A program made the position numbers and the translations under genes. From contig JAVTVJ010001792.1 of NCBI GenBank assembly GCA_034509425.1, positions 124,001 through 188,000 on the forward strand: a DNA stretch of 64,000 nucleotides. Direction: 5' to 3'. The DNA comes from Eopsaltria australis. Its lineage: Eukaryota; Chordata; Aves; Passeriformes; Petroicidae. How positions within the stretch are numbered: position 1 is the stretch's first letter; each line of letters starts with the position of its first letter. The notes under the pieces were generated by a model. The model searched no databases, was not told the origin of the DNA, and saw only the letters and a program-made list of their open reading frames with translations. Of this stretch, positions 12,001 through 27,000 are shown piece by piece.

Positions 12001-15000
12001 ATAAGAGAGAGGTACACAAGGTCTTTTGGATAGTGGATTACTGGAGAAAGAGAGAGGAAAAAAAGAAGAATAAATAATCAGGGAAATAAATATGTACCTG
12101 TAAGCATATATTTCTGAAAAAAAAAAAGCCTTAAAATACAGAGCACATTATTAGCTTGAAATTAACAATTCTCCATGATTTGAAGACTGAGGTTTATTAC
12201 AGTTATAAAAAGCTAATGTTTTGAACATAGGAAGAAGAACAGTAATGAAAAGGTTAAGTAGATGACTTGCAGGGTACATAAATGGAGCCTTGGATTCAAC
12301 AAAATTAATGTTTCTGGAGTTCTTATGGTAAAAGAAGATTAGAAGTTCAGAGGAAGAGTTGGTAGCAAGAGAGTACTGTTCTGTGTTGCAGCAAGCTAGC
12401 TACTTTACTAGACGTTCAAATTTTTTTCGTGAACACATGAATGGGGAAACCTGATGTCTCTGAAATGCCACAGTCCTAGCCCAGTATCTTTGTGAAGCTT
12501 TTAATGAAATGGACTTCCCCATGAGAAGAGTTGAGAGCATGTAGATAGAAATTCAGAGCAAGAAAGCAGGTGGAAGAATCGCAGAATATTTAGGGCTGAA
12601 AGGGACCTCTGTAGATCATCCAGTCCAGCTCCTCTGCCAAGGGAGGGTCACCTGGAGCAGGTGAAAAATGGTCACGTCCAGATGGGTTTTGAATGTCTCC
12701 AGAGAGATAACTCCACAACCTCCCTGGGCAGCCTGTTCCAGTGCTCTGCCACCCTCAATATAAAGTTCTTCCCATGTAAGGAACTTCTTGTGGTTTAGTG
12801 TATGGCCACTTCTTCATCCTGTCTCTGGGCACCACTGAAAAGAGTCAGTCACTGTCCTTGCAGCACCTCCCTTTGAGACACTTACATGTATTGATGCTGA
12901 GTGGGGTATAGGGTAGTTTTGTAACTGACTAAAATTTTTAAATTTCCCTCAAAGGGATAGTTCTGATCAGGTCGGAAAGACTATTTCAGCTTTTGAATAA
13001 CTCCTCTACTCTCAATGCATAGGTAATTTTTGTTATGTGTCCTAGTCTCTATTTTACTTCATTTAAATGCAAACATGATGAGTTCAATATTGAGAATCTT
13101 ACCTTCACACAGTGATAATTTATCAATTCACTGAGTTCTCTAGTCATTCAGACAAGACCAGGTGGACTCTAAGACTGACTAACACTTTCATTTTATTCTC
13201 TGGGCTCTCACTAGGTCAGTTACAGATACTATTTGGAGAAAGCAATTTGTGGATTTCTGATTACTTTTCATGTGATATGCTATGCCTTATTTTAAATCTA
13301 AAATGTTTAGTAGTTAATTATTTTGAGTGCTGTCGTTCTTTGATACTGCAAAGCTGCAAACATCGGCTATCTTCAGACTCATTTGAAGAGGTTATTTCAG
13401 TTGAAGCAGAGAGACAGGGAGAGAGCACAGTGCACATATTACCCATTTTATTTTGTATGTTACCCATTTTATTTTTTAATTATATTCTATTATGACTGTT
13501 TTTTCAGAAAATACATCTATTGTTTACAAAGCAAGAGCTGGAGCACAGTAGCTCTTCAGTTGTAAGAGCTCCTCTGTAGAGTTTCATGCATCTTCCAGAG
13601 AAATCAGAAGCATAAACTCTTGGTCCCTTTAGATTTCCTACTGGTTGTAAATTCTCTTGATTGATCTATTGTCCTGTGCAAAGCTGATTTCTTACTGAAC
13701 TCACAGAGTTTTACTCAAGGTGTGGATTTCACCCTAGTAATGTCATGGGGCCCTTTCGGTCCTGGAGACTCCCCTCTTTTTCCATTATCTCTTGCAAACC
13801 CAGCATGGTCCTGGAATAGTTTCCTGGTTACCTCAGCCAGCTGAAGAGCTGTGCAGGGAACTACAGTGCCTTTCTGAGGTCCTATTTTATGATCCAGCAA
13901 ATCCAGCAATCTTTTTTCCTGGTTATCCAGCAGTAAACATGGAGGAAGTTGATGTGAAATTTTGGAAAAAGTAGTTGGGGATTTTTTTCTTTATTTTGTT
14001 ACTGCATTGTAGTCTTTCACTGTGTATACTGCCTAAGATATATTTAGAAGAAAGAAGAATTACACTTGGAACATTCAGATTTTAGGGATTTGAATGTACT
14101 TTTATAGAACATACTGCCTTAAAAAAAAGTATTGAAAGAATGCTTATGGAAAACCATCCCATTTAGTGGGCTGCTCATGTACAGTACTGTGACATTAAAA
14201 ACACTTCAGTAAGACTATGAAGTCCACTTGCATACACTGCAGTATCTCTGGGGCTTTTTTCTCTCTGAAGGAGTTGAGTAGCTTCTGTCAGCTCCAGCAT
14301 GGCTTAGCTCCCATGTGCCACTGATGATTTTTTTTTCTGGGCATAAATCCTAAATAGTTTAAAAGTTAATTGTTCCACTTCCTTAACCAATACTTTTGCT
14401 TTGGTACTGAGTTCTGTACCAGAGTTTATCAGCAATAAAGTGTGTTTGGTTTCCGTTATTTTGGTTTTGTTTTCTTTCTTCTTCATCTTCTCTCATCTGT
14501 GTGGAGCAGTGCAAATTTCCCTATCACCTTTTTCTTCTCTCAGTGTTCTCAGCATCAGAGTTGCCTAACTGTGGTTAAAAAAATCTGAGAGGAGACTAGA
14601 TTTTGAAGCAAGATTTTATTTTGACAAACAGCATTTGGAAAAGTCCGATTAGCCATCAGCTTGTCTTATAAAATGATTGAGAATTGCAGACCTAAGATGA
14701 CAAAAGTTTTGAGTTTTTCTTAAAGGAATATGTGGAGAATGAGGGTCTTAAAACACATAGAGAGACAGGAAATACCCTTAGTTCTCCATCTGCTGCCATA
14801 TTTATCATAACAGATGGTACCAGCCTTCATATGAGTCACTTGACTGATCGTTTACTATTACTGCCTGGCTGTGTTCTACAATTCATGTATCCATACATTA
14901 AGTACAGATCATAGCATCACAGGACAATTCAGGCTGGCAGGATGATTATCTATGTCCAGCCACAGCCACTGCCCAGAGCAGGCTCTGCTCTGGGGTCAGG

Positions 15001-18000
15001 CTGAGTTTCTCAGGGCTTCACCCACTTGATGTGTAGAATCCCCCAGGGCTGGTATGGTCCAACCTCCTTGGGCCCTGGCTGCATTTCTGGGTTGTCCTGA
15101 GCCTCTCGTGTTTCAACTTGTGCCACTGCCTCTCACCTGCCGCACTCTCTGAAGAGCCTGGCTGCATCTCTTCCATCCCTTCTGTCACTGCCGGGAGTGC
15201 TGTTGAGAGCCATCCCTTCCCTACCTGAGCCATTGCCAGTACTGCAGCCTCTCCTTGCAAAATTAGAATCTGTCAAGAGTACTTAGTTGATGTTTCCTGT
15301 AACAGCTCCCTGTGCTTTGAGATCATTTCCCCTTTGCACTTTGCAGGACCCAGGCAGTGGTCTCTTTTTAGACCAGACACGTTTTAGAAAACCATCTAAT
15401 TAGACTTAGCCCCTTTTATTCCTGTGAAAGAGTTGGTCTCCTGTTACCCTTACTCATTCAGAAAAAAAAAAAAAAGTAGAGACTTTTAATGTCCACTCAG
15501 GAGCTTAAATATGCACCTCATGTAGGAAAGTTCTGTCTGTGGACAGTTAGATATTAAATCAGTACCAGAATACACAAAAGCAGTGTTCTCAAATTGATAT
15601 TCTGTAGAAGTCTGGGGAAGATAAAAGTCAAAATACCAAATTATTTTAACAGTTTGCTCTCTGAAGTTTTTAGGTCTTTTACTGTACTAAAGGAACATAT
15701 TTGTAGTGCCGTAATAGAATTCTTCCCTGATAAATGTTTGTGAAACCATCATTATTGTCACATCCTACTTCTCACACCTGTTCTCAGTGTGTGCTAAGAA
15801 GTACATATTTTTTTTCCCCCTGAAAAAATGAGAGCATGTCACATTTTATTCTTGAACATCTAGAAATGCTGTGGAAAATGGTTTCATGCCTTATCAACGG
15901 CACTGTTAACTGAAAGTAATGTTTTAGAACTTGGGTGCCAAGACTATTGTATACAATCCAATGATACAGTTACATTTTGCTGTCTTTTCCTAGTCAGCCT
16001 TATCATTTGCCTTACATTTGAAGAAGTAAATTAAGATAACAGTGTGGATAATTTCTATGACCACTGCACAAGATATAACAACAGAGAATGTTCTTGACTA
16101 GTGCCATCAAAAGTGCATTTTTCTTCTTGCAATTAGAAAGTGTTGTCGCTAAAAATTCAACTATATTCTTAAAAAAAGGGTGCATATTTGTCACTTAATA
16201 AGAAATTAACTAAATATCTCTTCACTAGGTTATAAATACTTCAGGTTAAACAAGCTGGCTATTATATGTGGGTGTCTTCTTAAAGACCGGGATATGTTTA
16301 CTATATTTCATTTATGATCTGAGAAAAAAAACTTTTATCTGGAAATGCATATAATACTTTTAAGACTTTATTCTAAACTATTTCAGCTAATCATATGTTC
16401 TGTTAGCTTTTTCTCATATGCACACAAATATAGATGTATATATTTGCCATTTCACACATAGGTTATTAGATTGCTAGTATTCATCACCAGGCATCTCTTC
16501 AATTGCATTTCAGTTTTGTTTGCATTATTTACATTGCAAAAACATTTATTTTAAATCCTTGGTAATTTTTAACATGTGAATTAAATGTATCATTATTCTT
16601 TTTCTGTGCTCAGATAAATCTGTTTCTGTGAATCAATTTGTTTAAGTTCAGTAAGATAAAGTACTATTGCATGCCGTATTCAGATAACACTTTAAAAGAT
16701 TTGAAAGTATTGAAGTATCCAAATAAATAATTGGCAATACTCAACTTTTTCTTTAGTGCCTGGTCAACCACTGAACTTCAAAGCAGAACCTGAGTCTGAA
16801 ACGAGCATATTGCTTTCCTGGACACCCCCACGCTCTGATACCATTTCCAGCTATGAACTGGTTTACAAAGATGGGGAGCATGGGGAGGAAGTAAGTGGAG
16901 AGATTGTACATCTTTTTAATGGTCTTTCGTAAGTTGGACATAAAATGTGGCAGTGCTTTAAATTTCATAGTTTGGTAACTTGATTTAGTAGAAAAGCCTT
17001 GATATTTAGGTTTGTTAAGCCCAGCAGTTAGCCTTGTGAAGACTGAAAGTGTGGGAAACAGCAGAAAATGTTGTCAACAGTTACCAGCCAGTGGAATTTT
17101 GCTGGAGAAGGCAATGAATCTTCCACAGAAATTCCATCCAGTTTCAGACATTGACTATGTCTCTCTTAGCCTGTTCCTCTATGAAGGCTTGGAAGCAAAA
17201 ATGTTTGGGGGCATTTTATGGACCCATTAAGCCTTTTTTGATCTTACACTTGAACTTTTAAATCTATTTTCAGCCTTAGATAATTTTTGTTTCTCTGTGT
17301 CATTGTGTAAGAGAATTCCCCAGCTTTTCTAATCTTTCAATAGTAATTGAAAAGAAAACAGGAGATTCTTTCTAAAGGTTAAAACCTGCAATAGACTTTT
17401 TCTGTACCATTGTTTCATGAAGAATTTTCAGTTTGTGCTGTAAACTTTAGAATAAACTGTTCTTCTGGTAAGGAAAATGCCTTATTACCAGGTGTCACAG
17501 AGAAAAGAAAAAAGCCAAGAATCTCAGAAGGACACAGGACAGTGTCAGCCTCATTAGTTTCTCCTGCATCTTTAAGTCACTGCGGATGCTTCACCTGAGC
17601 TTATGTTTATGGCAACTTCACACATACACTGTGAATTCATAAGTTTATTTTGTGGAAGGGGGCCAGGTCTGTATTTTATTTCCAAATAGGATGCAGGCTG
17701 CTGCTCAGTAAGTTACCCTGTGGAAGAATTTTCTTTTAATAATTTGAATAAAAATTTAACTACAAGGTTAAACCCAAGATTACTTACACTGTAAAATCAC
17801 TGCTATAAAAGACAGTTATAAGTAAGGCTTTGTTCATGTGGTATGGTCTGAAAAGCCTTTCATACTTTGTATATAGCTATTTGTTCTTCAGACAAGCTGT
17901 GTTTATGATTCTGAGTTTTGCCCATTAAACTGTTGACTTTAAAAAATAATTTATTAATGTATGATTGTCAAAAGTAATGCATTCAGTTTTGGTTTTGTTT

Positions 18001-21000
18001 AGTTTGGTTTTGTTCTGCTTTATTTTCTTGGAATTAAGTTTTTCTCTATGGTTTTATCAGAGTATAAAAGATGCAGGGAATACATGGAATTCAGAGTCTC
18101 TGAATACTAATCAAGACATTCTCTTATTATCTACCTTTAGCAACGGGTCTCCACTGAGCCCACTACATCGTATCGCCTGCAAGGCTTGAGGCCAAACAGC
18201 CTCTACTTGTTCCGCCTGGCTGCACGCTCTCCTCAAGGCCTGGGCGCTTCAACAGCCGAAATCTCAGCCAGAACCATGCAGTCAAGTAGGTGTCTTTCCT
18301 TCAAATATTCATTCCCTTTGCTTCTATTTCTCAAAGAGCTTAATCTCAGTAGCCCAGGGAGGCAGCAACAGAGAAAAAAGCAAAATACAGTATTCATGTT
18401 GCTTGATACAGCAAAAGACTGCTTAAAATGTGTGGTTTTGAGGTGTATTGTGATCAACTTAATACATGCGTGGCTTTTACATAGCTTCAGAAAACCAGCC
18501 AAATAAACCAGTGTCTAAGGAGGGAAGATAATGTTGGCATAATAAAATTTGATTTTTTACTAAGGTAAAATGTTGTGTCATGCAATAGGTGTACATTAAT
18601 AACAGTCCTGAACAAATAAAATTCCACCTCTCCAGGATGCACACTTCCTAGGTTGTTTCTGCAGCATCTCCCTGAAGTGCAAAAATTTGTAGAGTAGATC
18701 AGTTTGAATATTTCAGACTGTACCAGATATTTCTTAACAAGTCATCTATAGTATCTTATCATTGTGATTTTGTTCAATTTTCTCAATCTGGGCTTTTTCC
18801 AGTCATTTTCCACCTGGAGAAAAACAGTTTTCTCACTATATGCTTATGAAAATAGCTTTATGAAGCTAATCATATTTGCCAGCAAATGAGATGTAAAAAT
18901 TTGTCAGGGACTTATATATACACCTTAAGACATTTAAAATAAGACTTAACTAAAAAAATCAGCTATTCAGCAATGATGTCCAGAAGGATTATTCTTGCCT
19001 GATAAGTTATGCTTTCCTGACAGTTTGCATTACAATGTGTCATTTAAAAACTTAGTACAATTCTATTTGTATTTGTTTTAAATTAAATTGCCTATTTTTA
19101 AAGTAGGGTTATTCAATACAGAAAATGCAGTTTCTCAGTTGACTTGAGTCTTTTTAATTTGCAGACATGATGTGATTACACAATCATTCCTTGTTAGTGT
19201 TATATATTAGTATCAATTAGTGTGACTGGAGACACAGTGCTGCTCACCTTTAAGCAAACCTAAACATTTTTCTGATGCATTTCTAAGGCACTTGGAATAA
19301 GCATAACAAACCACATATAACACAAGGTTAGTTTTAGAAACAGTGGCAAGGCAACTTTTCAGTTTAGTAATTCAGAATGAATAATTTGATTAAGAAATAG
19401 GTATTCATTTATTCTGGGAGCCATTTCAACTATTTAGAATGCTCATTATCGTATATAGGGTGAAGATTGCTTAGACTGCATACAAAGCAAGCATCTAGGA
19501 GCCAAGGCTGCATGTTCCATATATAAGCACATTGCCATTTCCTCTTCTTAAATATAAGAATACATTACGTTTTTCTCAGCCTTTTGTCTTCAGATAGTGG
19601 CAAGATCCAGTTGATTTCAGTGGTCAGACTCAAGTTTTTTGATGCAAAGATTACTTTTTTTTTAAAAAAGTGCAGTTAAGAAAAAAGCGTATATACATTA
19701 GCAAAACTGGTTAAAGTAGCCTTCAAATTATCCTTAGTTACATAAGTGCAATATTTTGCATTTTCAGAGTATAATGGATTAAAAATTAATAAACTTCTGT
19801 GATTTTATTAGCAATATTCACCAGAATGTGCTTCTGCCTTTCATCTTGGTATCAGAGGAAGATGCTGCAGGGATTTATTTCTTTTTTGCAAGACCCTTAA
19901 GGGACATTTTACATGTATTTTATTTCCTGCACAATTTAATAGTAGAAGGAGATCCATTTGTTTTGAGTACTTGATTACTGAATTAGTCTATAAAAATAAC
20001 CCCAAATGTGATAATTCTCATCTGTTCTCCCATCCACCTCCTCTAGTTAATCGAAATACTGGTAAATTCCCTCCTGTGTTCTCTTTGGAGGAGCAGTGTA
20101 CCACACTGAGTAAAAAGCCATTGATCCCTGTAGAAAGAGCTGTAGGGAACTGGAAGATACATGTGTAAATGCAGTAGGTCACAGCAGGATCCTAGGCCTT
20201 CTGTGTTGTTTCAGTTTCGTTTGATGTGACTATTATAACTATGTATAAGTACCCATTCTCTTCTTTTTTTTTCTTAAGAGATGGGAAGAAAAGGTGCAGA
20301 GGGGGATATAAAGAGGGTTGCACACAAAATTTATGTTTTTCTTACAAGATGGGAGGCAGAAATAGGAAATGAGCTCACATCCCCTTCTTCTGCTAGTGAG
20401 TTTGAATTATGGCTCCTTTTTTGGTCTGTTAGTAAGCATAGATTTTGCTAAGTCAAAGTGCATTTAAGCACATAAATGCGTACCTAACTTTCAGTACTTG
20501 ATTTGTCTCACTGAAAGCAGTGGAATGACATACATGCTTAAATGCTCTCAAGCCTGGACAAGGTAAATATGCTAACATACTCCTTTGAAAATAAATGAGT
20601 AAAGGCGAGCATTTCTGCTCTGGAAGATTGGTGATGCTGACAGGAGATGAAACAAAGTTAGAAACTCACATTCTGATGTGCTGAGCTTGTAAACTCACTT
20701 TGTAAAATGAATACCTGATGTCTTTACACGTTGTTTGGGGTAGATTTTTTTTTTCTGTAGAAGTAATATACATTACAGGTAGGATTAATTCTTTGCTAGC
20801 AAAGGTGTCTCCAAGAGGAGTTAAAAAAATAAAACTGACAGCTGATCTAGGGTAAGTACAAGTTACAGTCAGAATCAACAAGCCTGTCACTTTTTCCTGG
20901 TAGGTAAATCTTTGACTAAGACTTTCTTCATCTTCTTATGGAATGCATGCTCATAGTATGTTAGCTACAATAAATGTTTCAGTAAATGCTTTCAATTTAA

Positions 21001-24000
21001 ATGTAATTTATGATTGACTTATGTCAGGCAGACTCATTTAAAAAAAAAAGTGATAATTTGTTTATGTGAGTGGAAAGGCTGCAAAAATGGCAACTTGTGG
21101 AGCAATTTCTAGCAATTATTGCAAGTTTTTAGGAGTTCTGTTAAAAGAGATTTTCTGTCCTAAGGAAAGTAAAGCCACTTGAAGGGGATATATCAAAATT
21201 TGTAAGTAAATACATGTCATGTGTTATTTAAAATATTATAGCTTGCACTAATTGCAAGGATTATAAAGATAGATCAGTAGTCATAGAAGTATCACGTTTT
21301 TGTTTTATTTCAAGAAGAATTTTAATTACAGGTAGGTAATATTATTTTGAGGCTTCATTTTCATATATTTCCCCTACATCCTTTTTCACCATTTAGTTGG
21401 TCTGTTCATTTTCAGTTTCCTCACGTTAATAAGCCAAGGTGCATATGATTATCTGCGTTTTGCTTTTTGAGTTTCTACTTTTTTTTTGTTTATTTAATAT
21501 TTTCATTTGGTTCTCTTTGATTTATTTTTATTTTTTCTTTTATTCATTTTTTTTCAATCACTTCTATCCTTCCACTCAAATCCTCCTTTAACCCACTACT
21601 GAAATTAGAGCCATCAGCTCCTCCTCAAGACATTAGTTGCACAAGCCCCAGCTCCACTAGCATTTTGGTAAGTTGGAAACCTCCACCGGTGGAAAAACAG
21701 AATGGCATTATCACTGCATACTCCATCAAGTACATTGGGATTGATGGAGAAGATGTCAAGCCCCATGAAATTTTGGGAATTTCCTCGGACAGTACCCAGT
21801 ACCTTTTGGAACAGCTGGAAAAATGGACTGAGTACCGGATCTCTGTGACTGCTCACACTGATGTTGGACCTGGCCCAGAGAGCCTAGCAGTATTGATTCG
21901 GACAGATGAAGATGGTATGTTCCCTCCACTACATCAGTTTGCACCTCTATGACTCTGTCATCTGCTGTCTTTTGTGTAGGCTAACAGTAATTTTTTTCTG
22001 CTCCTCTTTTTTTTCCCAAATATAACCAGATATTATCACCCTTTGAGCTTTCTAATCAAAGACTGTTCTTTCTACACCATTTTTCTATTTGGTATTTTTG
22101 TATTTTTTTATCAGAAAATATTTTTTTGCAAGTGACATGAATCTGCTGCTCCTTTGAGCCCATACATACCCTTCTTGCTCCTCCTTTAATGTCAAAATTA
22201 CTCTTAGGGAAAAAAACTTTCCACCTTTTCCTTGATTTTACAGTCATTGTCATTTTTAAACAGTTATGTCTATAAACTTTTTTTCAGGTCTTGCTTTTTT
22301 GGTTCTTTTTTTTTAACTGCTTTCTTCTTCCATATTGTGCTTTTTTGATTTGAGGGTTTTTCTGGGTTGTATTTTTTTGTTGGCTCTTTTTTTTTTTTTA
22401 GTTTTGTTTTTTGATCTTGGAAAACTGATGCTCCACACATTTTCTTTTCTTCCAGTCTTGAAAGTGACAGAAGACAGCCTTGTAATCAGCCTCCTTTTTA
22501 TCCTGAGGAAATAACAAACCAAAAAAAACACAGAACTTGACAAACAAAAAAAGAGGGAAACTTTTTTTTTAATCTTTTGTGGTTTTGTTGTTATTACAGT
22601 ATTATTATTTCAATGATTAAAGTATCTCTTTGTACTATAATGCTTTGAATCTCAAAGCATCTTCCTTGGCTTTTGTACATTTTTACATGTTTTTCTATTT
22701 CTCTAATACTCCTTTTTCTTCCATTTTTTTGCATCAGTCATGTTTTTTGATCTTTTCACTGAAAGGTAGAGCAGATTGGTTGAGCATTTTCATTTGCTGA
22801 ATGATTTGTATTCTTCAAAGACAACCTAGTGAGTCTGCCCTTTCTTAAAAAAAAGCAAAAGGCATGGGTGGGACAGGTGCCTGTAATTGTCTTCTGTCCA
22901 ATGGTGTTGTTCCAGTTCCTAGTGGTCCTCCTCGCAAAGTCGAGGTAGAGGCTGTCAACTCCACTGCTGTTAAAGCCTCTTGGCGCTCGCCTGTGCCCAA
23001 TAAGCAGCACGGCCAGATTCGAGGATACCAGGTCCACTACGTGAGGATGGAAAATGGAGAGCCAAAGGGTCAGCCCATGCTAAAGGACATCATGCTGGCA
23101 GATGCACAGGTAATTGGGACACTCCATGCTTTTCCAGGTCACAGTGAAAGCATTTCAATTACCAGAGAGCAATCCAGAACTGCCTTTTGTTGTTGAGGGG
23201 TTTTTTTCTTTATCAGTATACCAGCTAGCATTTTTTGTCTCTTTTTTAAAAACATTGTTTCAGAACACTTGCATTTAAAGGCTCTTGGGCCAAAACTAGA
23301 CACTTCCTTCTCTGTTGATCTTCAACTAAATGCGAGGCTGTGTCACTATTCTGATTCTGTTAAACCTGGAGACTTCACCCTGTACCTGTACTCTGAAGTT
23401 CTAAAGCATCAGGGTGATCTGATCCAGGTCATAGTCAATGTAGTAAATTCTGCACAGCCTGATCCATCCATCTCCTATTTCATTGTTTCAGTGGAGAGCC
23501 TAGAGTCATTAGAAGCCTGAGCCTGTTATCACTGTTTCCTTGATTAGCTTGTATGCACCTCACTACACATTTCACAAGAAATGAATGTTCTCACTGTAAC
23601 TTTAGAAACCACTGAGGTATTATACTTTTCATTATTCATATCAAGAACTTTAATAAAATGAGGAACTTCGTTTGAACAGGTATATAGTTATTTAGGTTGC
23701 AAAATTTCCTATCTGTTTTAGAAATTATGAAATGATGAGATGATGAAAACATCCAGTTTAAAAAGCTTCTCAAACTAGGATTTTACCGATTGAGATATAC
23801 CAGTATTCTGTAAAACTTAAGATTTCCAAAGCTCCTGACACAGAAGGAGTCATCCTGTGGGAATCTATTACCCCTTATACATGTCTCACTGCTAGCTCAC
23901 AGTTTATGGCTGGATTGACAGGAAATAAAAAGAAATTACCTACCTAAATCAAAGAGTAAAATCTGCTTTGTAAGCATTTTATGTGAGTAAATAAATGGGA

Positions 24001-27000
24001 GTTTACCTTTTTTTTTTTTCCTTTCCTGTCATAGTTCTGCATTTCAGATTTGCAGAGACCTCTTTGCAGAATGGGTCTCCTACCTACACCTGCGTTTTGC
24101 TCATGACCCTATTTGCAAAATCCTGTCTCTGGTTCTGGAGGACTTTGCTGCCAGTACTTACATTCCTATTTTGGAAAATATGGTGTGCCTACAGTTTAAA
24201 TTCAGTGGAGACAATGATGAAAGTAGATCAGGAAGTGGGAAGGGAAAGGGAAAAGGGAGAGGAGATGGAAAAGGACATGCTGGTGTTCTTTGGTTCTCCT
24301 CTTCCTTTCACAAATTTTTACTTTCAACCTCTCTGTGGTAGTGGATTAAAATGATTTTAAACACTAGAAGGTCAGTAACTGGAGACTAAATGAGATATTA
24401 GAGTCCAAATATCATAAAGATAGAAGTTGTATTTCTTCTTGTGTCAAGTTCAGCTTTGACCTGCCTACTTACCATTGTTTCATGAAGGATAGTCTACTCC
24501 TTTCTCTTCCCACCTCTCCTTCCTGCCTATTGCACTTCTATGATACATGTGATCAAGGCTTGTGCAGGTATGAAGACCTTGATGGTAAAATATCAGTGTG
24601 GTTTCAAGACTTAATGCATTGAATTAGTTTAGGAAACTGAGGTGTATATCCTGGTAACATGATTAAATAAACCAGGTAACCTTTAATTCTGCCTTCGTGA
24701 CTTAATAAAAACTATTATAAAAGAGTACTACATGGTACAAGAGGATTCATTACCTCTTTTATTTGTCAGTAGAAGAGGAGTAGCTGGATTTCAGGGAAAA
24801 CAGAAACTGAATTAAAAATGCCTGACCTGATTTCATTGACCAAATTCCATGTGATTCTACATGAATAATGCAAGCTGTACATGACTTACTCAGACATCTT
24901 TCGTATTCATTTTACTATAAAGAAGAAAAGTTTATCTCAACCAGGATACAAATCTCCTTATTTCTTTTGTTTTTCCTTTCAACTTCCTTTACTGTAAATT
25001 AGTGGGAATATGATGATACTACTGAACATGTAAGTACTTTTTGATTGGGCAGAAAAACATTGTGTGTTTGGGTTGAGATTTTTGTCTTGCTTGTTTGCTC
25101 GTAGCATTGTATGGTTTTTGGTTTGTTATTTCTTTTTCTTTTGGAGCTTTCTTTGGGTTTGATTTTGTTTTTGTTTTGCAGGGTGATTTTTTTTCATTTT
25201 CACAAACGCATGCTCCTAACATCAAAGGTTTTCTCTTACAACACCTTTTTCTTCTGTTGTTTTTTGTTTTGGTTTTTTTCCCCAGGGAGAGTAGGGTAAC
25301 TGTTGCTTGCCTGTTCTGGGGTTTAGCATGATGCCAAAATATACAGCACTGATTTGTGTTTTCATCTCTTTGATGGCTGTCACTAGCTTTGCCTCACAAT
25401 TTCTTCTTTACAAGGTGATAGAAAAATAAAATAGAAATGGTTCAGATACATACCAGTAGTTGTATTTTTCTGTATTCATTTTAAGATTAATTTTTTTTGT
25501 GTGTGTAACTGAAAGTAGAAGCCAGTTGTGCTTTCTTTTGGATAGAATAAATACATGCTATCAGGAAAGCCAGATGCCCTGCAGTGTTTATGCCTAAGTA
25601 ATAATGTTTGCTGTATCCAAACCACACTTTCAAATGCTACATGCAGTCATAGCTCTTACACCATGAAGTGCTGGTTGTTTTAGATGAGGCTAATGTCTTC
25701 ATAAGCCTTTTTGTTTTGTGGTTTTGTAGGGTTTTTGGTTTGGTTTTGTTTTGTTTTTTTTTTTTTGCCTTTTACAGTTTAATTCTGGTAGTATCAGTTG
25801 CAGTTTTCTCAGGAAAGATGTGAAGTATTTCATACTAATTTTGGCCTTATAGTTCAATTCTGAGATAGAGTCTAAGAAGGGGATCTTTTGGTAGTAGGTT
25901 GTTATGTGTTGTTTCATTTTGTTGTTTGGGGTTTTTTTTTATTTGAGCTATTTTGCCCACTCATTCTGATCATTACCTTATTATTTCTATATTGCTAATA
26001 ACAGACTGTAAATACAGTGCTGAATTCTAATCACATCTTTACTAAGCTCATATCCACTGTCTTGAAAAATCCATATACTGTAATAGTCTGGCCCAAGATT
26101 TTTATATTAACTTTTCATGGCTGTTGCATCTGAGGGATGTGTGATTGCACATTTGGTATTTATTCTAGATGTATAAATACACCATCATGCTGGTAGCATT
26201 GAAATTTAGCGTAAGTTCATTCAAGCATATGAAAATGCAAAGGAGTAGTCCAGTGGTTACAGGCTGGGAGCTGAGGACTCTGGGCCTGTCAGTTACCTCC
26301 AAATACTGTCCCTTTATATTTGCATATAAGATTTATTTATGAGTGTCAAGACTTACTCCCCTTGGTGTGCTTGTAGTAGGACATAAGTTTGTTAGATTTC
26401 TGGTTCACTGTCTTCTGTGTGCGTAGACATGTGTGTGCACACAGATGTAAAAAGATACCCCCTTGCTTTGCTATTTACAGTTTGATGTTGTTGCTGTTAT
26501 TTTGCTCTGGCTGAAGAGCTACCTGTTTTGTAGCTGGTGTCATTTGAGGGCCATTAGATCTATCCTCTGACCAGATTTATAGTGGTGTTTTACACAGTTC
26601 TTTTAGACCTGAAGGGTTAGCTGTTTCTGAAGTCCTTTCAGATATTCAGAAGCGCAGTCTACCCAGTGACACAGGTTGCAGTGTAAGTGTTATGGAAGTA
26701 ATGAGGCCTTTTTGTTCAGCTAAACCATCGTTACTTACAAAGCATGCATGTAAATACAGCATTTTTCTTACTAGGCATTTTAGAACTATATCGGTGATAC
26801 CCTGTTATGACTGAGTTAAACTGAGTTTCTCATATCTACATGTGCATGCATTTCACGATGTCAGTAGTATTCCTCAGGCAAGGTATTTCAGAAGACTTTC
26901 TTCACTGTTCACACCACTAAGCCTTTGGCCTTTTGCTTTAAACTACCTGAGGCATACTATTTATATGTGTGCTGTCTTTTATTGCTTAAGTGAGTGAAAT

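Larger units (their letters stand above)
8942..16756 (+). other. PTPRD: Intron 7 (FN2 to FN3)
   Basis: The longest complete intron in the window (7.8 kb). It contains two minus-orientation CR1 fragments (12577-12895 and 14911-15255). The rest is AT-rich unique sequence. A somewhat GC-richer patch at 13700-13975 is open on both strands for about 60 codons but matches nothing I know. Confidence 0.8.

Noticed and set aside
13112..13495. 127-codon plus-strand frame in intron 7
   Set aside because: Low-complexity Phe/Leu/Ile content typical of AT-rich DNA; no splice or conservation argument.
23995..24354. 119-codon plus-strand frame in intron 11
   Set aside because: It includes a T-run and a GA-rich run; no similarity to FN3 or any family, and not needed to link FN5 exons.
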